Source of the DNA: Heliocybe sulcata
Taxonomy: Eukaryota > Basidiomycota > Agaricomycetes > Gloeophyllales > Gloeophyllaceae
Assembly: GCA_004369045.1 (NCBI GenBank)
Contig: ML213518.1
Coordinates: forward strand, 418,591-482,590
DNA: 64,000 nucleotides
Direction: 5' to 3'
Shown piece by piece: positions 61,204 through 64,000 of the stretch. The position numbers and the translations under genes are program-made. The notes below the pieces were generated by a model. The model had not been told where the DNA came from. It ran no database searches and was given only the letters and a program-made list of their open reading frames with translations. Position 1 is the stretch's first letter; every line of letters begins with the position of its first letter.

Positions 61204-61679
61204 GGTTCGGGGTCGAGGCTGCTGTTTGCTCGCACTGCTGTTTCTGCTCGCTCACACATCCACGCTTGCGCTCGAACGTTTACTAGCTGTATCTGTATTA
61301 CCCGCTTTACATACCATTATTCGCGTGTCGACTCGCTTTTTGCATTCTGCACGCTCGTTCTTGCTCTTCCATGATACGGCTGTCGAGGATATAGTATCCT
61401 ATGCTCTCTCGCAACATCCTTCAGCCTCGGTGGCAATTCATAGTTCAGCGATGCATGTAGGAAGTGTCCGATCCGCAGGCTATGGTGTGATTCCGCGAGC
61501 AAGTCCGACGAATAACCCGGCGCGCGCTCGATGGCGAGCGTTCGTGGATCCGACTTGGACGAGGATCTTGCGCCTTGCGTCTTCCTTGCTGCCCGCTATA
61601 ATCGACATGGATGAGTCGGAAGGAAAACCCCCTCCTGCTACGAGTTAGTCTGCTGTCAGTGGTAAGAGAGCAGAAACCG
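61204..61679. other. Intergenic between NOT2 and the GGTase-I beta gene
   Basis: No gene seen. An in-frame upstream ATG at 61611 could add 23 residues to the prenyltransferase; the ATG at 61680 fits family length better. Confidence 0.5.
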
Positions 61680-63146
61680 ATGTCAGAGTCGCCAGAGCCG
61701 CTGCCGAAGCTGTCGCGCAACGGGCACGCCCTGCATTGTATACGATGCCTGTCGGGGCTCCCGTCCTCGCAGATGGAGATGGACGCCAGCCGGTAGGTTG
61801 TGTTACTCTGAATGGGAAGGCGTTGACATGACTTTCCGGCAGGTTGGCGCTGGTATTCTATTGCCTTGGGTCACTCGATCTGCTTGGCGTGCTTGAGTCC
61901 AAGAGCTCGAATACAGACAGGGAGGCCTGGCGAGAGTGGGTTTGGGAGCAGCAAGCGAGTAGGTGATATATATTTTGTACTGGTTGAATGCTGAAGATTG
62001 AATGCGAGCAGCGGGAGGGTATGGCACTGGTTTCCGACCAAGTTCGTTCATGATTGGGGCAGGGTCCAACGCTGTACGTCGCATTCTTTCTAACTTCCTC
62101 TCCTTGCCCTACCTAACCGTGCATTGTATGTTAGGCTGAATACGGGGAATATGACGCTCCCCACCTCATCATGACCTACACCGCCCTCCTCTCGCTCTCC
62201 ATCCTGCGCGACGACTTCTCCCGCCTTAACCGCGCCGGCCTGCTGAAGTTCTTGGAGCATTGTCAGCGTAGTGACGGCAGGTAAACATAACATTCTCTCA
62301 TTCCACATATGCACGCGCTTCATCGTCTATTTACAGCTTCTGCAGCTTCCCAAACAGCACAGAATCAGACCTACGCTCCGTCTACTGCGCGTTCGCCATC
62401 AGCTCCATGCTAGACGACTGGTCGGGCATCGATGTACCCCTTGCACTGAGCTTCATAAGCAGATGCCGGGTAAGACCCTCATTCACGCGCATATATGCTG
62501 ACTTACCGGTACCCAGACATACGAAGGCGGCTACGGCCAGGAGCCCTACGCAGAAGCCCAAGGCGGGACGACTTACTGCGCGCTGGCCGCCATCCACCTC
62601 GCAGTCTCCTCGCCCTCCAAGTCCCTCAGCACCCCGCCACTCACCCCCGCCCAGCGCCGCCAAACCATCCGCTGGCTCGTGCACAACCAGCACGCCTCGG
62701 GCGGGTTCCGCGGACGCACCGAGAAGGACCCGGACGCGTGCTACTGTTTTTGGTGCGGGGCGTCGTTGCAGGTACGCCTTTCTTCTGCATATCGTGAAAG
62801 GAGACAATGGGCTTATAATGTGGATTAGATCCTAGACGTCAAGGCCCTTGTTGACACTCGCCCGCTCACAGAGTTCCTCGGGAAGTGTCAGTTCAAGTTC
62901 GGCGGGATCGCAAAGGCTCCAGGCGAACATTCAGGTTTGTAGCCTCGTCTTCGCGGGCTAGCCTTAGATTGACGTCGGGCACACAGATCCGTTCCACACT
63001 TACCTGTCCCTGGCCGCTCTGGGGATCTACCCGCCCGAGATCCCGGAAGAGTCCTGGCGTTTTGACACATTGGACCCCTTGTTGAATGCAAAGGAGGATA
63101 CAGCGCGGTGGGCGAGAGACAACATCCCGCTCAAGCCGAGAAGCTA
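61680..63146 (+). CDS. Geranylgeranyltransferase type I beta subunit (Cdc43/PGGT1B-like)
   Basis: The ATG at 61680 gives MSESPEPLPKLSRNGHALHC then GLPSSQMEMDASR, the usual start of this family. The alpha-alpha barrel repeats follow: LALVFYCLGSLDLLGVL, PHLIMTYTALLSLSILRDDF, GSFCSFPNSTESDLRSVYCA, TYEGGYGQEPYAEAQGGTTY, HNQHASGGFRGRTEKDPDAC. The CYCFWCGASL and HTYLSLAALGIYPPE stretches provide the zinc-site Cys and His, with the Asp in DPDACY. This pattern (DxCYxFWxGASL) marks GGTase-I beta rather than farnesyltransferase beta. Together with the shared alpha subunit, it geranylgeranylates CaaL proteins such as Rho GTPases. Several short introns; ends NIPLKPRS with TAG at 63144-63146. Confidence 0.9.
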
Positions 63147-63382
63147 GAAGAAGAGCGAACACGCTCATGCATAAACGTCGGGACTCATTCGTTTCCTGGA
63201 TACCCGGTTGGTGGATACAGGTATGTGCTCACCCCTCCTGTACTGCACATAGTCGAGAGATCCGACATCTTGCGCAGATATACTTATTGATCATAGCTAT
63301 AAGACCTTGATTATGCACAGTATATGCGTGTATAATATGCGGAAAGATTACATATAGATATGCACAAATGGAGCTCGTGCTT

Positions 63383-64000
63383 CTACAACCCCTCGTCGTA
63401 CAGCTTCCTCGAGAGCGCCACATAAAACCGCTCCAAGTCCTCCTTCGTCTCCAACTCATTCTTCGCCGCAGGTTTCTTACTCTTCTTGCTCTGCTCCTTA
63501 GCGCTCTTCTCATCAGGGGACACTGACTTGCCCCGTGAGGCTGACGCGAGAGGGCTGATGCCCGATTTTGCAGGTGTGGGTACCTGCTCGACCAGCCAGT
63601 CGAAGACAGCGGACAGCTTCTCCGTCGAGTTCTTGAGGAAGTCGTCGTCATGCTCGCTGTCCTTGCCCTGCTCGCGCTGGGCCCTGCCCTCCTCGCCGGC
63701 CTCCACAGCCTTACTAATCGTCTCCTCCTTCTCCTTCTTTTCCGTGCGCTCCTGCTTCCCGTCCCCCTTCTCATCCTCTTTCTTCTTCTCTTCCTTCCTC
63801 CACGCTGTCACGAACCGCGTCCAGTCCGACAGACTCCACCCCTCGCCGAAGCTGTTGCCTATCCCGAACGAGACGTTTGGCAGGTCGATGTCGAGCTCCA
63901 GCCCACGGGCACCACGGATGTCCCAATGGTCGCAGCCCTCCATGATGCCCAAGAACTCACCCCACCGCGCGCTCTGCACCGTCACCAGCCCATCATTCCC
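63383..64000 (-). CDS. Alpha/beta-hydrolase lipase, C-terminal part
   Basis: The frame is open from the window edge down to TAG at 63383, so the 5' part including the nucleophile lies outside. The visible part begins GNDGLVTVQSARWGEFLGIM and EGCDHWDIRG, which gives the catalytic Asp (NDG) and His (CDH) of a lipase-type triad. It continues WSLSDWTRFVTAWRKEEKK, then a long Lys/Glu-rich segment inserted before ENTEKLSAVFDWLVEQVP-like sequence, and ends ERFYVALSRKLYDEGL. The layout resembles fungal intracellular triacylglycerol lipases of the LipA/class-2 type. The charged insert is unusual in length for a lipase and probably forms a surface coiled coil. Confidence 0.8.
   Translation of the reverse strand, partial: GNDGLVTVQSARWGEFLGIMEGCDHWDIRGARGLELDIDLPNVSFGIGNSFGEGWSLSDWTRFVTAWRKEEKKKEDEKGDGKQERTEKKEKEETISKAVEAGEEGRAQREQGKDSEHDDDFLKNSTEKLSAVFDWLVEQVPTPAKSGISPLASASRGKSVSPDEKSAKEQSKKSKKPAAKNELETKEDLERFYVALSRKLYDEGL

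Overview
The window is nuclear DNA from a filamentous basidiomycete, most likely an Agaricomycete (mushroom or wood-decay fungus). The genes are dense, lie on both strands, and are broken by many 45-65 base GT-AG introns. Secreted carbohydrate-active enzymes, tandem oxidoreductases and several microsomal P450s sit between housekeeping genes typical of fungi (Vts1, NOT2, an Ent3-type epsin, a prenyltransferase beta subunit). The exact species cannot be told from the sequence.

Layout. 1-380: C-terminal end of a Vts1-like SAM-domain RNA-binding protein. 1372-2324: a non-autonomous hAT-like DNA transposon with an 8-bp target duplication. 2810-4222: GH16 glucanase. 4907-8984: three tandem short-chain dehydrogenases (SDRs) with the same exon plan. 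9135-12843: a divergent pair of 2-oxoglutarate/Fe(II) oxygenases. 13047-15483: a P450. 18394-19576: a secreted protein with an internal duplication. 20370-22053: pectin methylesterase. 22428-23422: an inverted-repeat element that contains an 805-base assembly gap. 23683-25780, 31528-33669 and 51507-53625: three closely related P450s. 26197-28977: an EF-hand MscS-like channel, divergent from a Tvp38/DedA membrane protein (29924-31372). 37342-39965: F-box protein. 40403-42616 and 54092-56184: two GH20 hexosaminidases. 44498-44995: a small protein with a possible permuted papain-like fold. 45703-48573: a serine-rich tail-anchored protein. 56779-58856: Ent3-like epsin, divergent from NOT2 (59302-61203). 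61680-63146: geranylgeranyltransferase-I beta subunit. 63383-64000: C-terminal end of a lipase-like hydrolase.

Functionally, the left half is a run of redox genes (three SDRs, two 2OG oxygenases, one P450) next to secreted glycan-active enzymes (GH16, pectin methylesterase). It could be a tailoring-enzyme neighbourhood, but no polyketide, peptide or terpene synthase is visible, so a complete biosynthetic cluster is not supported. The middle and right halves alternate proximal duplicates (P450s, GH20s) with housekeeping genes.

The most notable observations are about gene structure. One oxygenase needs a 7-nt micro-exon to complete its iron-binding HxD motif. Three paralogous P450s each carry the heme cysteine on an 11-nt micro-exon, and one of these is followed by a GC-AG intron. 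Exon boundaries were reconstructed by eye from splice signals, frame and family motifs; no alignment was run.
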